Source of the DNA: Flagellimonas oceanensis
GTDB lineage: Bacteria > Bacteroidota > Bacteroidia > Flavobacteriales > Flavobacteriaceae
Assembly (NCBI RefSeq): GCF_003992595.1
Contig: NZ_RZNA01000045.1
Location: 40,314 to 104,313, forward strand
Direction of reading: 5' to 3'
Length of the DNA stretch: 64,000 nt
Position 1 is the first letter of the stretch, and the number at the start of each line of letters is the position of its first letter. Positions 9,361-18,856 of this stretch are shown piece after piece. The notes below the pieces were generated by a model, which searched no databases, was not told the DNA's origin, and saw only the letters and a list, made by a program, of their open reading frames with translations. The position numbers and the translations under genes are program-made.

Positions 9361-9603
9361 TTACGTATGAATTCTTCTTGGAAAATAAAAGAGACCAGAT
9401 TGTTGTCCATAGAATTTATCGGGATGTTTAATGCAGAAATAAATAAGAAAACCATAGGGGCACAAAGTGACAGAAAGGGCATAAACAATCAGGTTTTGTG
9501 ATTGGTTCTCTGATTGAATTATACTGTACAAAATCAGTATTGCATTATATGCAAAGAGAAAGAGCAATTTGTTTTTAAATAGATCTGCCCCTTTTTTAAA
9601 CAT
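9361..9603 (-). CDS. small membrane ORF with unresolved start
   Basis: The ATG-initiated ORF has 80 aa with hydrophobic segments near residues 12-27 and 40-56. The same frame stays open upstream to a TAA near 9700 and encodes a further helix (SLFIVIGFLFTLFLM), preceded on the minus strand by AAAGGAG (9677-9684), but there is no ATG, GTG or TTG in between. Either the short form is made, a rare start codon (ATT or ATC) is used, or the 5' end is mutated. Possibly a decayed gene. Confidence 0.35.
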   Translation of the reverse strand: MFKKGADLFKNKLLFLFAYNAILILYSIIQSENQSQNLIVYALSVTLCPYGFLIYFCIKHPDKFYGQQSGLFYFPRRIHT

Positions 9604-9862
9604 TAAAAAGAGAGTGAAAAGAAAACCGATAACAATAAAAAGACTAAAGTGTACTTCAAAAAAATGATATAATATCTCCTTTTTTTGAAAGACTTATTGA
9701 ACTAGTTACATTCTTCAAGTGCAAAATGAGAAAAAACATTCAATAAAGTCACAGTCAATTGATGAATAGGACATTTGGGTTCACCAATTAGGTAATTCAA
9801 CTAACCTGAAAAAAAAGAAAGTTCAGAAAACCAGGTTTTTGAAATGCATTTTTCTGAATGAC
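9604..9862. other. AT-rich intergenic region
   Basis: Apart from the open extension of the preceding small ORF (to about 9700) I see no gene. From 9700 to 9862 there is only AT-rich sequence without a clear hairpin. Confidence 0.5.
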
Positions 9863-10771
9863 TTATAGCATCATTCTAGAATACGGAATCACCGTATCGT
9901 ACCCTTTCGATTTAAAATAAGAAATACTTTTTTCATCGCCGGTCGCCAGAACAAAATCCCCTCCCCAAGCTCCAAGACTTTTTATCATTCCAAAATAATC
10001 TGGGAAAAGCTGATGCTTTACGGGCTCAATTTTTAGAATATGGGAAAGTAAGGTTTCATGCTCTTCCATCAGCGATTCAAAACCAGCCATAGTCGGGGCC
10101 TGAATCATTTTTTTGGTAATACTGGAAACTTCCTTGACCAGCTCGTGCTTGTCAAACTGTTGTTCTCGATAATTGGAAATGGCTTCCCTGCTACTTTGTT
10201 TTTGGTTGAGGTGAACAAAGAATAAGGAATTCTTGAAAATTGGATTGAAATCAATCTGTTCAATGTTCGGTTCTCCATCAACTAGTTGATAGGTGATTGG
10301 CGAGTTATGCTGTGCACACGCAATATCATAACCACTGCCCCCAAAGGCATTCGATAAAAGTTGGTAGGCATCAACACGTGCCCATTGCGCTAAATTGTTT
10401 ATCAGTGTGGAAGACGTTCCAAGACCCCATGATCTAGGAAAAGTAAGGTATGTCTCAATCTGAAAACCATCACTATCCGTCAATAATAATGGATTTTGTG
10501 CATTGGCTTCCAAAAGTAAGGACCTCAAGGTCTTTGCCACGGTTTCATCAGAAGCGGAAACCACATGTGAATCGGTAAGGTCAAATTTAGCAGAGAACCA
10601 TACTTCCTTGTTTTCATCTAAACTGGTCCACTCTATATATCCGGACTTGGTTGGAGTCACATGTAGCGATTGCCCGTAGCTAGTGGGGATGGCCAGTCCC
10701 AAGGCTCCATCCAAAATGGCATACTCCCCGGATAACAATAATTTTCCGTTGCTGTAAAACTCCTTCTCCAT
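9863..10771 (-). CDS. GHMP-family kinase (probable mevalonate-pathway kinase)
   Basis: The 302-aa protein begins with the GHMP N-terminal pattern (SNGKLLLSGEYAILDGALGLAIPT). A variant ATP-binding loop WGLGTSST lies near residue 115 and GSGYDIACA near 146. The C-terminal GHMP domain ends with a Gly-rich segment (LGAWGGDFVLAT, near 270). It overlaps the HMG-CoA reductase gene by one base, so it most likely phosphorylates mevalonate or phosphomevalonate in isoprenoid synthesis. Sequence alone does not tell me which. Confidence 0.82.
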   Translation of the reverse strand: MEKEFYSNGKLLLSGEYAILDGALGLAIPTSYGQSLHVTPTKSGYIEWTSLDENKEVWFSAKFDLTDSHVVSASDETVAKTLRSLLLEANAQNPLLLTDSDGFQIETYLTFPRSWGLGTSSTLINNLAQWARVDAYQLLSNAFGGSGYDIACAQHNSPITYQLVDGEPNIEQIDFNPIFKNSLFFVHLNQKQSSREAISNYREQQFDKHELVKEVSSITKKMIQAPTMAGFESLMEEHETLLSHILKIEPVKHQLFPDYFGMIKSLGAWGGDFVLATGDEKSISYFKSKGYDTVIPYSRMML

Positions 10772-12087
10772 TAGTTTGATTTAATTCTTTCATAAGCCTC
10801 TTTTACCGAGGCATTGGTCACGGTTTGGTCCTTAAAATAAGTAACCAGTTCTTGTTTTTCAGCTTCCGTGGCGCCCAATTGGTTCAACATGTTCAACAAA
10901 TGCATCTTCATATGTCCTTTTTGAATACCGGTGGTTACCAAACTACGAACTGCCGCAAAATTCTGGGCCAATCCGGCTACAGCAACAATTTGCATCAATT
11001 CTTTTGCAGATGGATGTTGAAGGATTTCCAAGGCCAATTTTACCATTGGGTGCAAGGTGGTCAATCCGCCAACGGTTCCGAGAGCAAGGGGAACCTCAAT
11101 CCAAAACGTGAAAATACCGTCCTCGATTTTGGCATGGGTCAAACTGGAATATTGACCATCTTTGGCCGCATAGGCATGCACACCGGCTTCCACAGCTCTA
11201 AAATCATTTCCAGTAGCAAGTACAACCGCATCGATTCCGTTCATGATGCCCTTATTATGGGTAACAGCTCTGTAAGGTTCCGCCTTGGCAATGTTCACTG
11301 CCTGAACAAATTTTTCAGCAAATTCCTCGGCAGGCATATCAGCAATACCCAATTCCGAAATGGGACAACTAACCTCGGCCTTAACCAAACAATCTGGCAC
11401 ATAGTTGGATAGAATGCTCATTACCACCTCTATGTTTTTTTCTTCTTCCGTAAAACCATCAAAATCGAGTGCCAGCTCTTTTAAGGTCTTTGCGAATTGT
11501 TCCAAGCAGGAGTTGATGAAATTCGCTCCCATGGCATCCAAGGTCTCAAAAGTGCAATGGAGTTGATGATAGCCTTCAATCTTATCCGTTAGATCTCGTA
11601 ATTCAAGGTTTTTGATGCCTCCGCCCCGCTTTTCCATGCGCTGGGTTATGGTAGCAACACTTTGAAGCAATTCTGGCTTGGCCGAAGTAAAAAAATCGGA
11701 AAGCTTTTGCTTGTCTCCCTTATATATAAAGTGTATCTGACCTACTTTCTCAGTACCAATGATCTCTGCTTTAAAGCCACCGCGCTCCAACCAGAATTTC
11801 GCCGCTTTGCTTGCTGCCGCGACCACCGAACTTTCCTCAATGGCCATAGGCACGGCGTAGAGCTCATTATTGATTTTAAAATTAGGAGCTACGGCAAAGG
11901 GCAAATAGTAATTGGAAACGGTATTCTCAATAAACTCATCGTGTAATTTTTGCACTCTGGGGTCTGTGTTCCAATACTGTTCCAACAGTTGTTTGGTAGC
12001 CTTGGGGTCCGTAGTGCAATTGGTGGCTATCCAATCAATTTTTTGGGTTTTGGTAAGTTTGGAAAATCCTTCAACGGGCGTGTTCAT
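10771..12087 (-). CDS. hydroxymethylglutaryl-CoA reductase, class II (degradative type)
   Basis: This 438-aa enzyme interconverts HMG-CoA and mevalonate. Class II features visible are the soluble form without membrane anchor, PMAIEESSVVAA near residue 80, DAMGANFINSC near 185, HNKGIMNGIDAVVLATGNDFRAVEAG near 275-300 and GTVGGLTTLHP near 340. Class II enzymes are often called degradative, but in Bacteroidota with a neighbouring GHMP kinase the biosynthetic direction is more likely (inference). It is the first gene of the two-gene unit. Confidence 0.93.
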   Translation of the reverse strand: MNTPVEGFSKLTKTQKIDWIATNCTTDPKATKQLLEQYWNTDPRVQKLHDEFIENTVSNYYLPFAVAPNFKINNELYAVPMAIEESSVVAAASKAAKFWLERGGFKAEIIGTEKVGQIHFIYKGDKQKLSDFFTSAKPELLQSVATITQRMEKRGGGIKNLELRDLTDKIEGYHQLHCTFETLDAMGANFINSCLEQFAKTLKELALDFDGFTEEEKNIEVVMSILSNYVPDCLVKAEVSCPISELGIADMPAEEFAEKFVQAVNIAKAEPYRAVTHNKGIMNGIDAVVLATGNDFRAVEAGVHAYAAKDGQYSSLTHAKIEDGIFTFWIEVPLALGTVGGLTTLHPMVKLALEILQHPSAKELMQIVAVAGLAQNFAAVRSLVTTGIQKGHMKMHLLNMLNQLGATEAEKQELVTYFKDQTVTNASVKEAYERIKSN

Positions 12088-12411
12088 AAAGCTGGGTTAA
12101 AGCATTCAAATATACGGATATTGCCCATTTAGGCGAGCCTCGGATTTATTTTGAACCCGAAGTGGTACTTCAAAGGTTAAAATTTGTTGCAAACACAACA
12201 TCAGAATTTATTTTTCCGATAAATATTAGTAAACTTGGGAGTTTTTAATCAATTAAACCTAGCGCATAAATAATATGTAGCTATGTGTGATTTGTAACAA
12301 AATATCATGTCGAGCGCAGTCGAGACATTTTTGTTTGACCTTTCGACTGCGCTCAAGATGACAAAAATGTTTTCTTGATAGTTCAGGAACCTATAACCAA
12401 ACCAAAAATTT
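12088..12411. other. divergent intergenic region with palindromic repeat
   Basis: This 324-nt gap separates the HMG-CoA reductase gene (-) from the peptide transporter gene (+) and must hold both promoters. I see no exact TANNTTTG box. The only striking element is the inverted repeat at 12310-12356. Confidence 0.5.
12310..12356. repeat. interspersed-type inverted repeat
   Basis: TCGAGCGCAGTCGA (12310-12323) and TCGACTGCGCTCAA (12343-12356) form a 13-bp stem around a 19-nt loop. Both arms continue into imperfectly matching flanks (GACATTTTTG and GATGACAAAAATG). The sequence type GAGCGCAGTCGA/TCGACTGCGCTC is one I know as a common intergenic palindrome in Bacteroidota genomes. Its role is unknown. 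Confidence 0.75.
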
Positions 12412-13974
12412 ATGTCAGATATTGCTAAACCAGCCCACAAAAAAGAATTATTTGGCCATCCAGTAGGATTGTACGTATTGTTCTTTACCGAAATGTGGGA
12501 ACGATTTTCCTATTACGGGATGCGTGCCCTTCTTACCCTGTATATGACTGCGGAAACATTGAAGAATGACCCACAAAGTGGTTTGGGATGGACAACCACT
12601 GAAGCTTTGGCACTCTATGGCTGGTACACCATGTTGGTTTATGTAATGAGTATACCCGGAGGGTTTTTAGCTGACAGATATCTTGGACAGAAAAAAGCAG
12701 TGACCATTGGAGCCATTCTCTTGACCATTGGTCATGGCGTCTTGGCTATTGATTATTTATGGGCCTATTACACCGGTTTGGGCTTTGTGATTCTGGGTGT
12801 AGGAATGCTCAAGCCCAACATCTCCACCATGGTGGGAGGATTATATAAACAAAACGACATCCGCAGGGATAAAGGCTTTAGTATTTTTTACGTAGGAATA
12901 AATCTCGGGTCATTCCTCGCATCCATTACCGTGGGTATCGTAGCTGCGGTTTATGGATGGCATTATGGGTTTGGCCTTGCCGGAATAGGAATGTTTGTGG
13001 GATTGTTGGTCTACCTCTACGGACAACGGTTTTTGGTCCATGTGGGCAACCAACCGACTTTGGAGGAAAAAGCCTCCGACATAAGTTTGGGACAATTGTT
13101 TTCTCAATTGCTCAAATCCCCGTTGCAATTGACCATAGTGGGAGTTCTTTTGGCGTATTCCATTTATGCCGGATTTACATACGACGGCCCCGATAACTGG
13201 GGGTATGGGATATTGTTTATTTTCCTTTCGCTCATCACTGGTATGATGATGATGATCTACAAAAACCTGAACGGAAAAGTCGAAAAGGACAGATACGTTG
13301 TTCTGCTCATTTCTCTTTTGATGGTAATTGTTTTTTGGGGAAGTTTTGAGCAGATGGGTGGCCTTATGAATCTATATGCCCAAGAAAAAACAAACAGAAT
13401 GTTCATGGGGTGGGAAGTGCCCGCAGCATGGTTTCAGGCAGCCAATGCAGGATTCATCATCCTTTTTGCCGTAGCTGTGGCTAATTTCTGGGCGAGAAGA
13501 AAATTAAAAGGCAAGGAAGCCACCTCGTTGTTTAAAATGGCAACAGGGGTTATCATCATGGGCGTGGGATTCGTCTACATGGTTTTTGCCTCCTTGCAAT
13601 ATGAAAGTTCAGGTTCTTCGGCTATGTACTGGTTGGTTTTGACCTATCTCTTCCACACCATTGGAGAGTTGTGTCTTTCCCCTGTATCATTGTCCTTCTT
13701 CACAAAATTGGCGCCAGCAAGGTACATGGCCTTGATGATGGGCGTATACTGGGCCGCCACAGGTTTAGGAAACAAGGTTGCAGGAATCGTTGGGGAAAGC
13801 TCGGTTCAAGCAGGGGAACTAAAAGTATTCGGTGGACTGTTCATTTTTGCCGTATTATTTGGTACCTTGGTATTGCTCCTATTAAAACCATTGAAGCGAT
13901 TGACGCACGGTGCTGAGGACAATGAGACCGAAATCACTGCAGAAAATGAAGTCGAAACCATCGAAAGAGGTTAG
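12412..13974 (+). CDS. POT/PTR-family proton-dependent oligopeptide transporter
   Basis: The 520-aa inner-membrane protein has about 12-14 helices. The family signature ExxERFxYYG is present as TEMWERFSYYG near residue 25, and the second PTR motif follows near 145 (GINLGSFLAS). It imports di- and tripeptides with protons. The C-terminus is acidic and cytosolic (AEDNETEITAENE). It is monocistronic, flanked by the palindrome upstream and the converging comEC remnant downstream. Confidence 0.93.
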   Translation: MSDIAKPAHKKELFGHPVGLYVLFFTEMWERFSYYGMRALLTLYMTAETLKNDPQSGLGWTTTEALALYGWYTMLVYVMSIPGGFLADRYLGQKKAVTIGAILLTIGHGVLAIDYLWAYYTGLGFVILGVGMLKPNISTMVGGLYKQNDIRRDKGFSIFYVGINLGSFLASITVGIVAAVYGWHYGFGLAGIGMFVGLLVYLYGQRFLVHVGNQPTLEEKASDISLGQLFSQLLKSPLQLTIVGVLLAYSIYAGFTYDGPDNWGYGILFIFLSLITGMMMMIYKNLNGKVEKDRYVVLLISLLMVIVFWGSFEQMGGLMNLYAQEKTNRMFMGWEVPAAWFQAANAGFIILFAVAVANFWARRKLKGKEATSLFKMATGVIIMGVGFVYMVFASLQYESSGSSAMYWLVLTYLFHTIGELCLSPVSLSFFTKLAPARYMALMMGVYWAATGLGNKVAGIVGESSVQAGELKVFGGLFIFAVLFGTLVLLLLKPLKRLTHGAEDNETEITAENEVETIERG

Positions 13975-15999
13975 TCTTTCTTCAAACTAAAAACATGATA
14001 TCCCTTTTCACCCTTGTAGCGTAAAGGGATTTCTTTTTTACTGCACGTTGTCTTCCATGTATTGATCAAGCTTGGGTAATTGCTGCCGTCAGCTAATACT
14101 TTTTTGGATTTGATGGAATCCAGAACCCGTTCCAGATTGATTTTCGGGGATTGCGCGAGCAACAGATAATCCAAATGTTTCCAAAGGAAGAATGCCCGTA
14201 CCATCCATAAAAAATAGTTTTTTGGTGCCAATACCATAACTATTTTGCACTACCATGGTATCTACTTTTTGAATCCGTTCAGTCACAGCATTGTTGGTTG
14301 CACTGTTTCCAATATTGGAACTATCCGAAGTGATTATGGAAAGTGAATCACCCAATTGATGCAGTACAACCGTATTCCTGGAACGGTGCACCAAGATGAT
14401 AGTTTCTTTGTGATGGGTTTGGACTTGGGTCCAGATTATCCAGCTTTGAAAAACAATCAGCCCCCCAAAGAATACCAAAACTGACTTCCATCGGGGCTGG
14501 GATAGAAAAATCACTGAGGCAAGGATAATGAAGTATGCTAATATCAGCTGAACTGAATCAAAAGGAATGTTTTTGATGATAAAACCTTCTTGCTGGGCTA
14601 CCCAACCTATGATTGAATTCATGAGCTGAATGGCTCCATTGAAACCATTGACTAAAAATTGTGGTAAGTAATCAATCAAGGCCAATAGGATGACCAAGAT
14701 GCCAAAGCCCAAAATCAGTCCTAAAAATGGGATGACTAGCAAATTGGAGACAAAAAACAAAGCAGGGAATTGATGAAAATAAAACAAACTGATGGGTAAT
14801 ACACACAACTGGGCGGCTACACTCACCGATAGTAATTGCCACGTTTTACGAATAATGATGTTTTCGGGGAACCAAAATGTTTGCAGTTTCGGATAGATCC
14901 AAACAATGGCGAATACCACAGCATAGCTCATTTGGAAGCCCACTTGAAACAGAAACAATGGCTTTACCAATAAAATGAACAGCATGGAAAGCGCAATAAT
15001 GTTGAACAAGTTGGTCGGCCGGCTCAGGTAAAGCGCATAGGCCACGAAGGAGAACATGGTCACCGCACGGAAAATGGAAGGTGAAAGCCCGGCCACAAAA
15101 GCATAGCCCCAAAGTAGTAAAACAACAACTATAAGCTTGATGGTTTTACCTTTAGGTAAACGTTCCAAAGGAGACAAAATAAACTCCAAAAGGAACAGAA
15201 TAATCCCGACGTGAAGTCCCGATACCGCCAAAATATGAACGACGCCCGCATTTTTGTAATTGTTATAGTTGGTTTCGGAGATATCGTCCCGTTTTCCCAA
15301 GAGCAAAGCTTGTATCACGCTTAGCTCCTCGGCTCTAAAGTTTTTGCTTCTAGCTTGGCAATGATATGTTCTCTGAAATTGCTAGCCACACCGAAAAAGG
15401 TTTTAGTGGCATGTTCCTTTTTTACGATACTACCGTAGTTGATTCTTATTTGATGCCAAATACCCTGCTTTTCGAGGTAGCTTTTGTAATCAAATTGGAG
15501 TGGATTCAAGGATGGACGAATACCTTCAGGTTTGCCATAAATCAAAAGTTCATCATCAACTTGCAACTGCTTTAGCGTAGAGTCCCCCGAAAGGCTGAAA
15601 AGTAATCTTCCAGAAGCTTGTTTGTTATCCGCAGCAATGATTTCCGAAACATATCGGTGCGAAAAAGTGCTGGGTTTGAGTACCTCCTTCACTTTTTGAT
15701 GCCACGCTTTTTCTTGGTTGAGACGCATTTTTGAGTAATGATGGGGCATACCTCATACCTTTGCCCATGGAAATCCCAACAACGAGCACACCCAAACATA
15801 GCGTGACGAGCGTAGTGACCACTTCAAAATACGGGAACCCTGTTCTACACTGCTTTTTACCGACCCAATAAAGAATAGGTGTCAAAACCAACATGGATAA
15901 TAAGGGCAAAAGTGGCGCTACATCAAAATAAAAGCCGATTGTGATGCCCAAGGCCACCCACACTGTGAGTTTAATGGATGCAAAATTTATCTGACGCAC
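13971..15999 (-). pseudogene. comEC: comEC/rec2 DNA-uptake channel, broken by three frameshifts
   Basis: Four pieces in alternating frames line up as one ComEC of about 675 aa. Piece A (from 15999, MRQINFASIK) holds the first helices. Piece B (to about 15345) holds the OB-like DUF4131 domain. Piece C (15318-about 14187, VIQALLLGKRDD, AVSGLHVGII) is the Competence domain. Piece D (about 14183-13971, LLLAQSPKINLERVLD, LADGSNYPS) is the C-terminal domain. The breaks lie at a C4 run (15743-15746, one base too many), an A5 run (15341-15345, one too few) and CCTTT (14183-14187, one too many). ComEC pulls single-stranded DNA into the cytosol during transformation. Read as is, translation stops after 124 aa. 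A sequencing artefact cannot be excluded. It follows the C40 peptidase gene directly. Confidence 0.88.
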
Positions 16000-16000
16000 C

Positions 16001-16555
16001 TTACAGGATACGCATGGCCTTTACAAAAGCGCTGTTCCAGTACCCTTCCCGTAGCGAGGATACCAGCACGCCTCGTGAGGTTGTGGCGTGAATAAATTTG
16101 ATGTCGTTTCCGTCCACATCGACAACAAGTCCTACATGGTTGATGCGCCTTCCCGTTTTACTGGTCTTAAAAAAAAGCAGGTCCCCTTTTTCCACATGGT
16201 TTACCCGCACTTTTTGCCCTTCCATGGCCATTTGATAGGAAGTTCTGGGGAACATGATGTTGTTTTCCTTTAACGAAACATAAATCAGTCCAGAGCAATC
16301 CATGCCCCGTTTGGTGGTACCCCCGTATTTGTAACGGGTCCCAGAAAAAGTCAATGCGGTGGAAATGATTTCGTGTGCCTTAGTATTTTTACGCCCCTCT
16401 TTTTTGCGTTCCTTTTTGGATTCGTTAGGGGGAGTGTCGGTGGTTGACCCCTCTACCGTAACGGTTCGGGTCTTGCTGTAGGTGCGTCGTTTTTTACCTG
16501 GACCGCAAGCGGCAATGGTAAAAAGCAATAGTAAGATTATGGTTTTTCGTAACAT
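16001..16555 (-). CDS. NlpC/P60 (C40) peptidase lipoprotein
   Basis: The protein is 184 aa. The N-terminus is a lipoprotein signal (ILLLLFTIAAC, Cys17), then a Lys/Arg-rich linker to residue 60. The NlpC/P60 domain follows, with the catalytic Cys in GMDCSGLIYVS (near 95), His in NHVGLVVD (near 140) and a third polar residue in FIHATTSRG. It should cut peptidoglycan stem peptides. It ends one base before comEC begins and lies just after lpxB in transcription order. Confidence 0.9.
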   Translation of the reverse strand: MLRKTIILLLLFTIAACGPGKKRRTYSKTRTVTVEGSTTDTPPNESKKERKKEGRKNTKAHEIISTALTFSGTRYKYGGTTKRGMDCSGLIYVSLKENNIMFPRTSYQMAMEGQKVRVNHVEKGDLLFFKTSKTGRRINHVGLVVDVDGNDIKFIHATTSRGVLVSSLREGYWNSAFVKAMRIL

Positions 16556-16588
16556 CCAAGAATAGATTTACTTTCTTGGATGATAAAA

Positions 16589-17701
16589 CTACGCATTTTT
16601 CACAATTAATTGGGCCGTCATTTGACTGGCACCTTTTCCTCCCAATTTTTCCTTGAGCGACTTATAGTCGGAAAGCATGCGTTCCCGTTCAGTTCCTTCG
16701 ACAACTTTGGAAAGTTCCGCTTTAAGGTTCTTTGGGGTCAGATCGTTCTGGATCAATTCTTTGACAACCTCCCTTTTCATGATGAGGTTCACCAAGGAAA
16801 TATAATCCAATGTGATGATACGCTTCGCTATTTGATAGGAAATCCAATTTCCTTTATAGCAGACCACTTGAGGGATGCCAAAAAGAGCGGTTTCCAAAGT
16901 GGCAGTTCCGCTAGTGACCATTGCAGCGTGGGAATGTTTGAGCAGCGTATAGGTTTTATTGGATACAAACTCCACTTTGTCTCCTTTAAGGAATGGGGCA
17001 TAAAACGCATTGGGAAGACTGGGGGCCCCAGCGATTACGAATTGATAATCTGGAAAATCTTTTTTTACCGAAAGCATCACATCCAACATCTTTTGCACTT
17101 CTTGTTTTCGGCTTCCGGGCAATAATGCGATGATGGGCTTTTTTGGGTCTAAATTGTTTTCTTTTCGAAATGTTTCATTATCCTGAAGCGGAGTGTTCTC
17201 AATGGCATCAATCAGTGGGTGCCCTACGAACTGCACAGGAAAACCATGTTTTTTCTCATAAAAATCCTTTTCAAAAGGCAGAATAACGTACATGTTGTCA
17301 ATGTCCCGCTTTATTTTTTTGATCCTGCCCTCGCGGGATGCCCAAATCTGAGGTGAGATGTAATAATTGGTTTTGAAACCATTTTCTTTGGCCCACTTTG
17401 CGATTCTAAGGTTGAAACCTGAGAAATCAATAAAGATAATCTGATCGGGGTTGAACTTTTGGATGTCTTCTTTGCAGTACGAAATGTTTTTGAAGATGGT
17501 GGGAATGTTCATCAACACCTCCAAAAAACCCATAAAGGCCATATCCTTGTAATGTTTGGCCAGTTCGCCGCCAGCTTGCTGCATCAAGTCGCCGCCCCAA
17601 CAACGTATCTCCGCTGAGGTATCCACTTTTTTCAGCGCCTTGATCAAATTGGACCCGTGCAAGTCCCCCGATGCTTCGCCAGCTATAATGTAGTATTTCA
17701 T
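16589..17701 (-). CDS. lpxB: lipid-A-disaccharide synthase
   Basis: This 370-aa glycosyltransferase (GT19) joins lipid X and UDP-2,3-diacylglucosamine on the inner-membrane face. GEASGDLHGSNLIKAL at the N-terminus is the family signature. DFSGFNLRIAKWAK, PQIWASREGR, LPGSRKQEVQ and VTSGTATLETALFG follow in the expected order, and the length is normal. It sits with surE and a small membrane gene in one minus-strand unit. Confidence 0.95.
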   Translation of the reverse strand: MKYYIIAGEASGDLHGSNLIKALKKVDTSAEIRCWGGDLMQQAGGELAKHYKDMAFMGFLEVLMNIPTIFKNISYCKEDIQKFNPDQIIFIDFSGFNLRIAKWAKENGFKTNYYISPQIWASREGRIKKIKRDIDNMYVILPFEKDFYEKKHGFPVQFVGHPLIDAIENTPLQDNETFRKENNLDPKKPIIALLPGSRKQEVQKMLDVMLSVKKDFPDYQFVIAGAPSLPNAFYAPFLKGDKVEFVSNKTYTLLKHSHAAMVTSGTATLETALFGIPQVVCYKGNWISYQIAKRIITLDYISLVNLIMKREVVKELIQNDLTPKNLKAELSKVVEGTERERMLSDYKSLKEKLGGKGASQMTAQLIVKNA

Positions 17702-17710
17702 GTTCCTGTA

Positions 17711-17998
17711 CTATGACATTACTTTGTATAGCAGTATAACCAAAGCGGTCACCAAGGTTGCCAGCATAACACCCTTGGACCGTTGATCTCTTTTGATTCG
17801 TAAAAACCCGAAAAACGCCACTAAGTTCAATATAGCACCCAATGCCAACAAGCTGCCAATATGTCCTTGCTCAATGGCGGCATTAAAGGTTTCCACAATG
17901 CCCAGATCGGAAAATAGCAGAATATAGAGCAAAGTCCCAAAGGTATTTGCAATGAGTCCCACGATAAAGCCTATGATGATTTCTTTCTTATTGTTCAT
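17711..17998 (-). CDS. small three-helix membrane protein
   Basis: The 95-aa protein has three hydrophobic helices (about 6-28, 44-64 and 74-93) with a basic loop (RIKRDQRSK). It begins 11 bases inside the surE 3' end and stops nine bases before lpxB, so it is translationally embedded in the operon. Family not recognised; a role in the envelope is inferred only from its neighbours. Confidence 0.8.
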   Translation of the reverse strand: MNNKKEIIIGFIVGLIANTFGTLLYILLFSDLGIVETFNAAIEQGHIGSLLALGAILNLVAFFGFLRIKRDQRSKGVMLATLVTALVILLYKVMS

Positions 17999-18767
17999 TT
18001 AAGTTCCAGTTGTTGATTTGTGGTATAGCATGATGCGCCGTAAGGTCGAATTGAGTGGGCACTACCGAAATATAGCCCTTTGCCAAAGCCCATTCGTCGG
18101 TGTCCTCGCCTTTGTCCAAAAGTTCGAATTCTCCCGTTAACCAATAATAATTTTTTCCTGAGGGACTTGTGCGTTTATCAAATTCCTCTTTCCAATTACC
18201 GCGTGCCTGCCGGCATATTTTTATACCCTTTGGTGCAGTTTCCGTTTTTGGAATGTTCACATTTAAAACAGTTCCCTTGGGAATTCCGTTGGCCAATGCT
18301 TCGGAGACAATACTTTTGATGGCTCCCAAAGCAGGTTCAAAATTGGCGTCCCATGAGTAATCGCACAAAGAGAAGCCAATAGCTGGAATGCCTTCGATGC
18401 CCGCCTCGATGGCAGCGCTCATGGTTCCCGAATAAATCACGTTGATGGATGAATTGGACCCATGGTTGATGCCGCTCACACAAATATCGGGCTTGCGGTC
18501 CAAAATGACCCGAAGGGCCAATTTCACACAATCTGCAGGGGTGCCGCTGCAACTGTACTCGCTGGGAGCACCCTCTTTATGGTCCACGACCACCTTTTTG
18601 GAAAACAGGGTGCTATCCACCGTAATGGCATGCCCCATCCCACTTTGCGGACTGTCAGGAGCCACTACGACCACATCTCCAAGCTCTTTCATGGTTCGTA
18701 TCAGAGCCCTGAGTCCAGGAGCCGTGATTCCATCATCATTGGTTACCAAAATAAGAGGTTTTCCCAT
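17988..18767 (-). CDS. surE: 5'/3'-nucleotidase SurE
   Basis: I chose the ATG at 18767 (MGKPLILVTNDDG) because the LVTNDDG metal-binding motif lies at the extreme N-terminus in this family. The protein is then 259 aa. Other marks are DSPQSGMGHAIT, CSGTPADCVKLAL and SGINHGSNSSINVIYSGTM. It removes phosphate from nucleoside monophosphates in stationary phase and repair contexts. It is the first gene of the surE, small membrane, lpxB, C40 peptidase, comEC series. Confidence 0.95.
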   Translation of the reverse strand: MGKPLILVTNDDGITAPGLRALIRTMKELGDVVVVAPDSPQSGMGHAITVDSTLFSKKVVVDHKEGAPSEYSCSGTPADCVKLALRVILDRKPDICVSGINHGSNSSINVIYSGTMSAAIEAGIEGIPAIGFSLCDYSWDANFEPALGAIKSIVSEALANGIPKGTVLNVNIPKTETAPKGIKICRQARGNWKEEFDKRTSPSGKNYYWLTGEFELLDKGEDTDEWALAKGYISVVPTQFDLTAHHAIPQINNWNLNEQ

Positions 18768-18856
18768 ATTGGATAATTTAAGCCATAAAAATACGTTTTT
18801 CATAAGGATATGAAGCTTTTGCCGTTTAACAAAAAATTAAATGCAGCGGAAAGGAC

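Noticed and set aside
9234-9488. 84-codon minus-strand ORF overlapping the small membrane ORF
   Set aside because: It overlaps the 5' end of the exported hypothetical gene and the membrane ORF in another frame and has no start context or motif of its own.
14846-15112. 88-codon minus-strand ORF inside comEC as an extra comEC piece
   Set aside because: It is the third frame within the intact C piece and does not match ComEC. Not part of the reconstruction.
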